Part shown: positions 45,775 to 55,296 of the stretch, piece after piece
Numbering within the stretch: the stretch's first letter is position 1
How the letters are laid out: each line of letters opens with the position of its first letter
DNA from: Tritrichomonas musculus
Lineage: Eukaryota; Parabasalia; Tritrichomonadida; Tritrichomonadidae
Direction of reading: 5' to 3'
Assembly (NCBI GenBank): GCA_039105265.1
Contig: JAPFFF010000005.1
Location: 2,527,501-2,591,500 of the forward strand
Length of the DNA: 64,000 bases
Translations under genes and position numbers: made by a program
Notes under the pieces: generated by a model
The model's input: only the letters and a program-made list of their open reading frames with translations
What the model was told of the DNA's origin: nothing
The model's database searches: none

Positions 45775-48700
45775 CTATTCTTCTTCTGCTTCTTCCGAAG
45801 ATGAATTTATACTATATGAGGAAGAAGAAACTGTTAAGATTTCAATATTAGTATTAACAGTTTCTTCCTTACTACTATGATCTTTACTGTTGTTTTCTTC
45901 ATTGTTGTTATTTCCTTCTTCTTCTTCTTCGTTACTGTCATCACTAACAATTATCTGAGTAGATTCATCATTGTTATTGCTTTCTTCATTATTATCATTG
46001 GCATCATCATTAAGCAAATCATTTTGGAAACTTTTCAAACGATACATATTTTCAAAATCAATTTCATATCTGTACTTATTAATGAAAGACTCTATGACAC
46101 TCTTATTAAAATCACCTTTATTGAGTTCACAAGCAAATTTAACAATTTCATTTATACTTAAATATTGAGGCTTATCAATTGCAACTTTTAAGTAAGAAAG
46201 AGTTGGTCTCTTAATTTTGGTGATTAATTCTGGTTTGAATGAAACAGCTATTTTAATTTGATTTAAAATAAGTAGAAGGCTTGAATAGTTATTATTAGCA
46301 AAGTTTTTGAAATTGCTATCCATAATTTTCAAAATTTGATTAGCAATTTTTTCACTTTTTTCTTGATTTTCCTTTGTTGTCCTTTTGGCAAGAATAGTTT
46401 TAATATAATTGATAACAGGGCTCCAGTCCGACGTCATTTCAGGCGAAAATGCATAATATGTAATAAATTTATTTAAAAATGATTTAGAAGGTTCGAATTG
46501 TGAACATAATTGGAAGTAGTGATGCAAAAACATATTGAAATTATTAGAGTGAGATTCATCAATATATTTTGAAAAAGATTTAATTTCTTTCAGTCCAGAT
46601 TCGAACAATTCTTGTGGTATTTCAACTTTAAAATCGTGAATAATTATTAAAGGATAAATTAATGACCCAGAAAAAGGATTCTTAATACATTGCAATAAAG
46701 TATCATATAATTTTACAATATTACCTAATTTTCTCCATTGAAAATCAACAGGTCCAATCACAAGCAGCATATTAATTAATTGAAAATATTCAACGCATAT
46801 ATTTTCATCTAATTTCTTTTCTAAATTTTGAGTAATAATATCATTAATAATATCAATTACATCATCTTCCAGCAAGGAATTGAGTATCTCCGAACACAAA
46901 GAAATTGGATTAACACCCAATACAGAATTATCTTTAATTGATGCGAATTTCAAATCAAAAGGAATTTTAGGTAAAAAAGCATCTTTTTTGTTTTCATTCA
47001 AAAAGTGCCAAATTTTCAAATTTTCATGAGGAACAATGTAAGAGAATATTGCCAAAGCCATTCTACGAATATTTTGTGAAGTAGGATTGAGGAGGAGTCG
47101 AGGCACCCAAATTAAAAAAGCTTTTTCATCCAAGAAATATTTTGCCAATAATTGGCATTTAGACAAAAGATCAGCAAAAATGCACGCGATGTCAAATTCG
47201 TCAGGATTTCTAATAGCAGAGACCTTCAATTGTTTATTTTCCAATTTTTGAAAAGAAAGTCGAATGGCCTCGTCAGGACTAAAGAAGAAACAGAAAGGTA
47301 TAAATTTTTGAATGGAAATTTGTGACATGTTATTATTGACAAATTTTACGATTTGCTTTTCATCGTCGTTAAAAGTTAGCCTGATGAAAGAGACGATAGA
47401 ATCCACACAGGTATCGGAAGCGAAGAGCTGATTCAAGAAGTTATTCTTATTAAGAAGCTTGAACACGTTATACATATTTACAATTTCCAGAATATATGTC
47501 ATGTCGATGCTAGAGAACTCAGGATTATTATTAATGAAAGGTATCAAATCATTTTCCAGTAATTTATAAAGAATCTTCTGAATTTTTGTGTTTTCTTTTA
47601 ATTCGTTATATTGTTTAAGAATGCTGTATATAAGGTAAAATACTTGGTCAAATTGACTTGGAAAATTGAGGCAATATTTGGCCATATCAAAAATTATTAT
47701 TAAAAATTGATGCGGATTAGCCTGTTCATTTAAATTGGCCAAAATTAAATCAGCAGTGTTCTTGCGAATGAAGAAATAAGGACATAATAATAGGTCCTCT
47801 CTCAAAAAGTTGATTGAATAATCCAAAAATCTGAATTTTTCAATCAACATGATTTGATTCATTTTTGACTTTCTCATCAAAATTGAGTAGAAATCAACAA
47901 ACATCAATTGAGCATTGTTCCTTATCTCCATGAAAGGCAGCGAGTCAACAGCATATCTCAACACAATGTCATGATAGTCGAGCTGTGCCAAATTGTTCAA
48001 TTCTTTGATTATATTGAAATATTCAAGTGAGCAGAAAAGACGTTTATCATTATTGATCTTGTTCATTCGGTCTGCATACTCAAGCAGTTCGTGTTTTATC
48101 TCATATTTCTCACTTTTAACGTCAGTCTCCATCGTAAAGAATAAGATGTAGGCACTTCCCTGATTTGTTCCTCCTTGAATCAATTTGACGACTTCCTTTT
48201 GATCAACGAAAGTCGAGTTGACGTCGTCAAATTTGATCCAGCCGTTCTTTGTCAGTGAGAGGCATATGTAGTGACCGTTTGAAGCGGTTCCCATGTGAAC
48301 GATAACGCCCGTCAGACGATAGAGCGGGAACTTTTGTGTTGAAAACGGAGAAATGTCAAATTCAAAAGGAATTTCAAAGATGTCGTCTATTTTGGCGCCA
48401 ATGTTATTCAAATCAATTGATTCAAACCGTTTTAAATGAATGATTAAAAATGGCGGCGCTTCTTTAATTTTTGCATATTTTTTAACGTCTATTTTTTTGC
48501 CTGAATTTTCGTCAAAAAATTGGTTCGAGCCAGTCAAAAGGACGTCTTTTGAGAACACTTTAAAGGACTCATACAAAGAAGGAATGTTTTGAACGTCTAG
48601 ATCAAGAATGATGAACAGTTCTTCTTTTTCAGTTCTAAAGCCGGCACCTTCATAAATATCGACACTTTTTCCAAGAAACAATTTTTCAACGTCTTCAATT

Positions 48701-51700
48701 TTATTTATGATTATTTGAAGGAATTCAGCTGCATCTTGTTGAACCGAAATATCGACCTTAGAACCGTCAGAATAGGTCAAATAATTGAGAACTTCTTCAG
48801 TATTAATTGACCTTGCTTTCAATTTTTTCATCAACACAAAAAGTTTTGATAACTCTCTCAAAAAGTTGTCATCGCCAGAATATGACATGATGATGTGTCG
48901 TATCGGCTTGATTGCAAAGAACATTTGCATGATCGTGTTGAAGTAGCACGTGTTCCCAACGCGTTGGAGGCCAACACGCCCTGTTCTCGAGATCGAGCAC
49001 TTGCTTCCATCAATTGAATATTCAGTGAACGGTTGACGGTTAGAGTGCAATTCATCTAGGACTTTATGGAGAGTGTATGTTTCAGTTGTCGCTAATTTGG
49101 TCAGACACTTTGTGGCCGCTTCGAAAGCAATCAAATCGGAGTCCGAAAAGGAAGTCGTGATGAGTCGCTCGATGATCAATTGAACGACCAAATTCCTTCT
49201 TTCATAATTCAGAAAATTGAAAGACAAGAAACGATCAAATAGAATCAATGAAGCCTTCAAAAAGTGGCCGTTTTTATTACTTTCTTTTGTTTGCAAATTC
49301 ATGATGATTCTGGTGATCTCATAAACGGTTTCTTTATCAATATTTGATGTGATGTGATCCGCTAAAGATTGAATGAATGTTTCGTTCACTTCATCTTTGC
49401 TATTCCGAAGGATGCTCATGTACTCATTCAGACTAATTTCAATGCTTTTAAACACATTCATCGCAAAATTTCTCACTTCAAAATTTGAATGGAAAAGTAG
49501 TCGGATGTGCGGAAAAGTCTGGAATTTGAGTTCATTCAAATTGTATGATAAAAGATCGTCGAGAACGGTTTTCATCGTTTTCAAATTGAACCCTTTTTCA
49601 GCAAGTATTAATAAAGTAGTAATGATGCTATTTCTATCACTTTTTTCAAATTTTGTGTTCTTCAAAATGTTCATTACAAAATAATTAAAAATGTCACAAA
49701 TTTCAATGAATATTTTTTGGGGTTCAAATTGAACAATCAAATCTAATAGATATCTAACTATCCCGCTTTCTACAAGCTGCTTCAAGAGTCCATTATTATT
49801 TAATGTATTAAAATAGATAAGCAAGAAATGATACGAAAATAAATAAGGAAATTGAATATCAAGAAATTTTTCAAAAATTTGAATTGGATTTTTTTTGTCA
49901 TTCAATTTTTCTTCAATATTCAAACTTTTTGAATTGGATGGCAAAAGTTTGATCACTTCATAAGCTTCTTCTGATCCTTGTTTAAGTAAAGGTTCGAAGT
50001 ATAATTTACACCAATTATTATCAACGATTATTTTGGAAGGAATTTCAGTTCGAAAATGATATTTGTGAGGAATTAAAACTTTTTTCTCAACTTTTAATTC
50101 AATTGTAATTGAAATATCATCTTCAGCTATGTCTTTTATTGTTGCTGATCTCTTCAGGGAGCTTCCATTATAATAAACATTCATACTATTTACTGAATTA
50201 AATTTATTATATTTCTCAACAAGTTCTTCAACAACAGACTGGATTGTGTAGTTGATAGGATATCTCAAAAAGAGGTTAAATTCAGGTTTTTCACACTTAG
50301 CATTTACTGTGAAAAAGTTGACTGTTCTCTCAATTGAAAGAGGGATATTGAATTTGTTCACATCACGATATATATTAGACTCATAAATGTCAATGAAGAT
50401 CCAGAGAAGATTCAAAAGATTTGAAATTTCTGTATCGTTTTTATTGGCATTAAAATATTCTTGCCATTTTGAAAGAAAAGTGTCAATTACTTTTCTATCG
50501 GTCAGTTGTTTTCCATCGTTCATTTGATAAATACGACTGAGAAACTTGGCAAAATTAATTCTGACAGGAGAGTCGATAATTGAGAACTTCCAAATCAATT
50601 CTTCTTGATTAAAAGGCAACTTTGTGACACATTTATCCAATGGATTCAAATTTTGAATGAATTGTTTCAAAAACTTGTAAAAATTGAAAGTAATGAATTG
50701 CGGTTCAATTTTTGAAGCGATAAAAACAACGTCTTCTGGCTTCAAAATTGAGATTCCATACAAAAGTGACATGAAATCGAAAAAGTCAGGAAAATATTGA
50801 ATTGAATTCATCAATAAATTCAATTGCTTCTCAGATAACGACGAGCACAAATTACACAACTGTTTGATGTCATTTATCATTATCGATGAATGATTGTTTT
50901 CAGAGAGGTCTCTCAAAATTGTATTCAAAAATTTCGATGCAACTTCTTCATCGATTTCATTTTCATTCGCGAGAAAGCTATTCAACAGCAGATAGAAAAA
51001 CTCGGGATCATTTTTTTTAATCTTCTTTATTTGGTCAAGATCAGACTCATCAGCATTGAAGCCGATCATGTGAATGAGGCTATTTTTTGCCTTATCACGA
51101 AATGAGAGGATATTTTCATCCTCTTCTTCATTGAAGTTCTCGATCAAAGACCAAAGCTTGCTTCGAATGAGCTGGAAAGTGTCCTTCATTCCGTTTCTTT
51201 TAGACAGAATTGTGGACAACTTGTCAATCATTTCGAACCAAGAAAAAGAAGGTTTTCCGTTTAAAACAGCGTAAATAAACTCATTGAATAAGTTCGATTT
51301 CAAATGACTTCCAATGTAAATAAAAGTGTCATAAAAAGATGACATTTCAAACGATTTGTTTCCTTTTCGTTCAGATGCTTGCGTCCATATTCCAGTGATG
51401 ATTCCTGGCTTGCCTATTGTTGGCGAATTCGATATGATAATTGACATCAATTCACCAACTTTTTGTGAAATTGAATAGTGAAGATTGACTGATGCAAAAA
51501 GTGAAAAACGGTTTTTATAAGAAAAATAATTAACTACTTCTTTCTTCAATAAAGAACTTTGTGCATATTTCAATAGTTGCGAAAGTGCATTTGACCTTTG
51601 CTCAATATTTTCTGAGGTGATAAATGGCGTTAAAATTGGCAAAACCGTTTGTACAAAGAAAATTTTGGCTTCATCAGAAAATGGAATAAATTTTTGAATA

Positions 51701-52332
51701 GAGTCTAGTGATAACGATAGAAATTTGACAGAAACAATATCTTTGTTGATTGAAATAATCCGTTTTATCGCAGAAAATGAAATGTCAAAAAAAAGTTGGT
51801 CATCGAAAAATGCATCATATTTTGAAATTTCTGAGGTCAGTCCAAGTACTAATGATAATAATTCAATGTTTTGGGATGACTCAATTGAATATTGGAAGGC
51901 TTGAATGGCTCCTTTTAAATAAAGTTTTTTTAGTAGTTTTGAATGTAGTTTGCTTCGTGAGTTTTCGGTAAAAAAAGGTTTGTTGCTTTTGGTTATAAGT
52001 AGAGATAATGTTGATAATGCACTTTTTTCATGCGAAATGGCACCATATATACCTAAATCAAAAAAGGAATAAAAATAATATTTTATTACTTTTAATTCAT
52101 CATGATCTATTTTATTTATATTGGTATTTAATATCGCATTCGCAATTGATGTAATAATCGAATTTAAAAATTCACTTGTATTAAATGCTATCGAAGATGG
52201 TAAATATCCAGTTTTTATAATTGACTTATTATATATATTAAATTTATCATATATTTCACGGTGCTTAATTGTTTCATCAGGCTTATTCATAATAAAGTCC
52301 TTCCATGCGTTGTACTCGTTTAGCTCGTTCAT
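45775..52332 (-). CDS. giant USP-family ubiquitin hydrolase (USP9X/USP24/USP34-like layout)
   Basis: The protein has 2,185 residues. A long alpha-solenoid N-terminal region (1-670) leads to a ubiquitin-like insert (about 670-745, LKRSATIKDIAEDDISITIE) and more solenoid. The USP catalytic domain lies at about 1115-1400, with the Cys box RVGNTCYFNT (Cys1129), VQQDAAEFLQII, LIIHLKRFE, the His box ASNGHYICL (His1354) and WIKFDDVNST. A C-terminal solenoid (1400-2090) and an acidic Asp/Glu/Asn/Ser tail follow. The usual zinc-binding CxxC pairs in the fingers region are not seen: FDENSGKKIDVKKYAKIKEAP holds no Cys. The enzyme should remove ubiquitin from substrates; the substrate is unknown. An Inr-like TCATTA (minus strand, 52337-52342) precedes the ATG. 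Confidence 0.92.
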   Translation of the reverse strand: MNELNEYNAWKDFIMNKPDETIKHREIYDKFNIYNKSIIKTGYLPSSIAFNTSEFLNSIITSIANAILNTNINKIDHDELKVIKYYFYSFFDLGIYGAISHEKSALSTLSLLITKSNKPFFTENSRSKLHSKLLKKLYLKGAIQAFQYSIESSQNIELLSLVLGLTSEISKYDAFFDDQLFFDISFSAIKRIISINKDIVSVKFLSLSLDSIQKFIPFSDEAKIFFVQTVLPILTPFITSENIEQRSNALSQLLKYAQSSLLKKEVVNYFSYKNRFSLFASVNLHYSISQKVGELMSIIISNSPTIGKPGIITGIWTQASERKGNKSFEMSSFYDTFIYIGSHLKSNLFNEFIYAVLNGKPSFSWFEMIDKLSTILSKRNGMKDTFQLIRSKLWSLIENFNEEEDENILSFRDKAKNSLIHMIGFNADESDLDQIKKIKKNDPEFFYLLLNSFLANENEIDEEVASKFLNTILRDLSENNHSSIMINDIKQLCNLCSSLSEKQLNLLMNSIQYFPDFFDFMSLLYGISILKPEDVVFIASKIEPQFITFNFYKFLKQFIQNLNPLDKCVTKLPFNQEELIWKFSIIDSPVRINFAKFLSRIYQMNDGKQLTDRKVIDTFLSKWQEYFNANKNDTEISNLLNLLWIFIDIYESNIYRDVNKFNIPLSIERTVNFFTVNAKCEKPEFNLFLRYPINYTIQSVVEELVEKYNKFNSVNSMNVYYNGSSLKRSATIKDIAEDDISITIELKVEKKVLIPHKYHFRTEIPSKIIVDNNWCKLYFEPLLKQGSEEAYEVIKLLPSNSKSLNIEEKLNDKKNPIQIFEKFLDIQFPYLFSYHFLLIYFNTLNNNGLLKQLVESGIVRYLLDLIVQFEPQKIFIEICDIFNYFVMNILKNTKFEKSDRNSIITTLLILAEKGFNLKTMKTVLDDLLSYNLNELKFQTFPHIRLLFHSNFEVRNFAMNVFKSIEISLNEYMSILRNSKDEVNETFIQSLADHITSNIDKETVYEITRIIMNLQTKESNKNGHFLKASLILFDRFLSFNFLNYERRNLVVQLIIERLITTSFSDSDLIAFEAATKCLTKLATTETYTLHKVLDELHSNRQPFTEYSIDGSKCSISRTGRVGLQRVGNTCYFNTIMQMFFAIKPIRHIIMSYSGDDNFLRELSKLFVLMKKLKARSINTEEVLNYLTYSDGSKVDISVQQDAAEFLQIIINKIEDVEKLFLGKSVDIYEGAGFRTEKEELFIILDLDVQNIPSLYESFKVFSKDVLLTGSNQFFDENSGKKIDVKKYAKIKEAPPFLIIHLKRFESIDLNNIGAKIDDIFEIPFEFDISPFSTQKFPLYRLTGVIVHMGTASNGHYICLSLTKNGWIKFDDVNSTFVDQKEVVKLIQGGTNQGSAYILFFTMETDVKSEKYEIKHELLEYADRMNKINNDKRLFCSLEYFNIIKELNNLAQLDYHDIVLRYAVDSLPFMEIRNNAQLMFVDFYSILMRKSKMNQIMLIEKFRFLDYSINFLREDLLLCPYFFIRKNTADLILANLNEQANPHQFLIIIFDMAKYCLNFPSQFDQVFYLIYSILKQYNELKENTKIQKILYKLLENDLIPFINNNPEFSSIDMTYILEIVNMYNVFKLLNKNNFLNQLFASDTCVDSIVSFIRLTFNDDEKQIVKFVNNNMSQISIQKFIPFCFFFSPDEAIRLSFQKLENKQLKVSAIRNPDEFDIACIFADLLSKCQLLAKYFLDEKAFLIWVPRLLLNPTSQNIRRMALAIFSYIVPHENLKIWHFLNENKKDAFLPKIPFDLKFASIKDNSVLGVNPISLCSEILNSLLEDDVIDIINDIITQNLEKKLDENICVEYFQLINMLLVIGPVDFQWRKLGNIVKLYDTLLQCIKNPFSGSLIYPLIIIHDFKVEIPQELFESGLKEIKSFSKYIDESHSNNFNMFLHHYFQLCSQFEPSKSFLNKFITYYAFSPEMTSDWSPVINYIKTILAKRTTKENQEKSEKIANQILKIMDSNFKNFANNNYSSLLLILNQIKIAVSFKPELITKIKRPTLSYLKVAIDKPQYLSINEIVKFACELNKGDFNKSVIESFINKYRYEIDFENMYRLKSFQNDLLNDDANDNNEESNNNDESTQIIVSDDSNEEEEEGNNNNEENNSKDHSSKEETVNTNIEILTVSSSSYSINSSSEEAEEE

Positions 52333-53209
52333 TTATTAATGAATAAAAAGATCTTTCAAAAATTGTGATATTAATTGAAAATCATTCACTGTTTATTTAG
52401 TCCAATGATTCAATATTAGATCCTTTTAAAAAATTACTTTTTCTATTTTTTAACAAAATATTATTTTTTATGCAAATAAATATTAAAAATGTCTTTTCTA
52501 CTGTTAACACAAAAAGTTTAATATGGCATTCAATTTTTTTATCAAAAACATAGTTATCAAATATATAATTATTTTAAGCATAAGCCAATTATTTTTAAAT
52601 AATTTATATATATATAAATCTGTAATGATCTGATTAATAACTCTAAAAACAAAACACCCAAAACAGCTAGAAATAAATTAGATCAAAAATGATAATTTAT
52701 CAAAGCAAAATTAAATTGACTTGCAAAATTAGCAATAAATATGAATCAAAGTCCAAGATTCAGAATTTGAGATACAAAAGTAAGATAAAAAAAAAAGTTA
52801 TAATTATTATAATTACAGCTCGAGATGACATAATCGTGACCATTTATAGTAAAGCAGTATCTGAAAAATAACAATAATATGCTTATAAAAAGAGTGATAT
52901 TATTTTGGTTCTTTGTGATTGATATGAAAAAATACTCAATTTTGTTTCGTTGGGGGATATATTCAAAAAGTGGTATTTATTATGATGAATAAATTGTTTA
53001 TTTTCTTTCTAAAAAAATATTAAACTTCATATTTTATTGCTAATTTATAAAGTGTTTTTTATTAAGACTTGAAATTCATCGGACGAAATTCATCCATATA
53101 GCTCTGAAAAAATTGAATGAATTTCAATAAAAATATTAAAAATTATTCAAAATTCAAAGTTTCAGAAAAAATTTCTCGACATAAAATATAAAAAAAAAAA
53201 ATTATTATT
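52333..53209. other. 877-bp divergent intergenic region
   Basis: It separates the USP and ORP genes. A duplicated GAAATTCATC near 53080-53097 and Inr-like words are present. One 60-codon open stretch (52689-52871) has biased Lys/Ile composition and no support as a gene. Confidence 0.5.
52337..52342 (-). promoter_or_regulatory. Inr-like TCATTA upstream of the USP gene
   Basis: On the minus strand, TCATTA lies 4 bp before the ATG. Composition-driven chance remains possible. Confidence 0.35.
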
Positions 53210-54871
53210 ATGCACCAATCTAGTTCTCAAAACAATCTTTATGTTCCTGAAAATCAAGTTTCACTCTTTCGCCATGTTATTAAACAACTCGGTGTTGGAA
53301 AGTCTCTTGCGGAAGTTACACTACCAAGTTGGTTTCTTGAGCGCCGTTCAATTCTTGAACGATTTACAGATTGGATGCTTCATGCTGATATATTGCGTAG
53401 AATGAATGATGAAGAACTACCAGAAATGAGAATGCTCGCATTATGTACTTGGATTATTTCTGGATTTCATATGACGCCATGTGTACCAAAGAAACCATAT
53501 TCATCTTTACGAGGTGAGTGTTTCAGGGCAGCTCTTTACGATGATATACCTGATGGCAATCAAAATGCAAGTAATAACGATAATAACGACAATAATAATG
53601 ATAACAATAATAGCAATGATAACGATAATAGCAATGATAACGATAATAATGATAATAATAATAATAACAATGATAACAACAACAATAACAACACTGCTGA
53701 TATTAATAATATGAAGTTGCTAGGAACTTACATTGCAGAACAAGTTACTCAACACCCATCTGTTTGTGCATTCCATTACAAAGATCGTGATGGCAATATT
53801 ATTGTATGGGGTAATACTGAAATGAAATCAAAAATTAGTTTTAACTCAGTTGCAGCAATTATGGATAATCCTAATACAAAAGTTAATGTAGAGCATCTTG
53901 CACGTGGCGAGTCTTATATATTCAATTTTCCTGATATGTATGGAAGAGGAGTTTTTTCTGGGCCAAAGGTTTTAGAAATAGTAGGGAAAGTTCGAATTGC
54001 TTGCAAACAAACAGGTTATGTAGCTAAAATTACATTCTTAGCAAAAGGAATAAATTCCAGTAAAACATATAATTCTCTCAAAGGAAAGATATCCAAAATT
54101 TATACTAACGAAAAAGGAAAGCAAGTCAAAGAACCAGTCATCCAATTTCAAGGGCATTGGGATGATAAAGTTTATTACTGGTTTCTTGATGATAGGCAAG
54201 AAAATAATAATAGTATTTTAATAAATCTAAGCAATGAAAGTTCTTCTCAAGCAAGTCGATTAAATCTTGCAGAATTTGCTGGTAAAAGCCAATTACTGGA
54301 AGAATCCTCAGGAAATGCAGAAAAAATAAAAAGAAAAAATTCTGGTCAATTTAAAATTTCAATGTCAACATCATCTTTGCCAATAAAAAAGGATACTCAA
54401 AAGAAACCCAATAAATCAAAGAAGTCAGATAAGGAGTGTATTAAGCATTTAATGTTCAATGTTAAATCTGCAAAAATGCTTCATATTGTTGTTCCGCCAA
54501 TTGAAGAACAATCCCAGTACGAATCAAGATTTGTTTGGAGAAGAGTAACAGAATATCTCGATAGAAATGATCCTGAAACTGCGAATAAGTACCAGAAGGC
54601 TTTAACAGAAAATCTAAAGAAAACTGAAAAATGTTTTGAAGCTAGTCATAAAGAATGGAAGTATCAACTTTTCAATTATAATGAGCAAGAAAAAAGGTTC
54701 ATACCAAAAGATCTTGATTTGTCTCTCCATAATGATAATGAGTCTCCTTTAGAAATGCATCCTGGATTCGTTGTACCTCCTCAAGTTGTAGAACTTCAAG
54801 AAGCGGGAAAAATAAAGACGACATTACAAGTGCAACAAGATGTTGACGCATCATTGCAAAGCTCGTCTTAA
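53210..54871 (+). CDS. Oxysterol-binding-protein-related protein (ORP) with Asn/Asp insert
   Basis: The 553-residue protein is essentially an ORD lipid-transfer domain without PH domain or ankyrin repeats. LPSWFLERRSILERFTDWM forms the lid region and KPYSSLRGECFRA corresponds to the NPxLGExF motif. YIAEQVTQHPSVCAFH (about 173-188) is a variant of the EQVSHHPP signature, which contacts phosphoinositide. ESYIFNFPDMYGRGVFSG and VRIACKQTGYVAKITFLAKG follow. A low-complexity Asn/Asp run (about 116-162) built of AAY/GAT codons interrupts the domain before the signature. ORPs exchange sterol or phosphatidylserine for PI4P at membrane contacts. Confidence 0.92.
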   Translation: MHQSSSQNNLYVPENQVSLFRHVIKQLGVGKSLAEVTLPSWFLERRSILERFTDWMLHADILRRMNDEELPEMRMLALCTWIISGFHMTPCVPKKPYSSLRGECFRAALYDDIPDGNQNASNNDNNDNNNDNNNSNDNDNSNDNDNNDNNNNNNDNNNNNNTADINNMKLLGTYIAEQVTQHPSVCAFHYKDRDGNIIVWGNTEMKSKISFNSVAAIMDNPNTKVNVEHLARGESYIFNFPDMYGRGVFSGPKVLEIVGKVRIACKQTGYVAKITFLAKGINSSKTYNSLKGKISKIYTNEKGKQVKEPVIQFQGHWDDKVYYWFLDDRQENNNSILINLSNESSSQASRLNLAEFAGKSQLLEESSGNAEKIKRKNSGQFKISMSTSSLPIKKDTQKKPNKSKKSDKECIKHLMFNVKSAKMLHIVVPPIEEQSQYESRFVWRRVTEYLDRNDPETANKYQKALTENLKKTEKCFEASHKEWKYQLFNYNEQEKRFIPKDLDLSLHNDNESPLEMHPGFVVPPQVVELQEAGKIKTTLQVQQDVDASLQSSS

Positions 54872-55296
54872 TTTTGTTTTATTTGTAATTAAAATATCTT
54901 TTTATAAAAAAAAAACTCTATCATTCAGAAAAACTTAAAATATATGTTAAGAGAAAGTATAATTTTTTATCAAATGATATTTTGTTAGACTTTCTTTTTA
55001 TTTTTTAAAAAATAAGGTCAATATTCACCTTAACCGTTAGAAGTAAAAGAGGTGACATTCTTTGTTTTATTCATTTAGTTTGAAACTTATCATAGTATGT
55101 TGAATGAGGTGGAAATGATAAAAATAAAATTAACAAAAAAGGCATAAATTATCTAAGATAGATAACTATGAGCAATATCAAAATGTTATAATCCATAAAA
55201 AAAATAACAATATTTTAGAAAGAAATATTATTTTTCAATTTGATTTAATATCATTAAACATTATTAAATAAATTAATAAAAAAAAAAAAAATACAT
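54872..55296. other. convergent intergenic region
   Basis: AT-rich with an A-run at 55279-55291. Nothing else recognised. Confidence 0.5.

Noticed and set aside
52689-52871. 60-codon open frame in the USP/ORP spacer
   Set aside because: Composition is that of AT-rich non-coding DNA (Lys/Ile), with no recognisable domain or conserved context.
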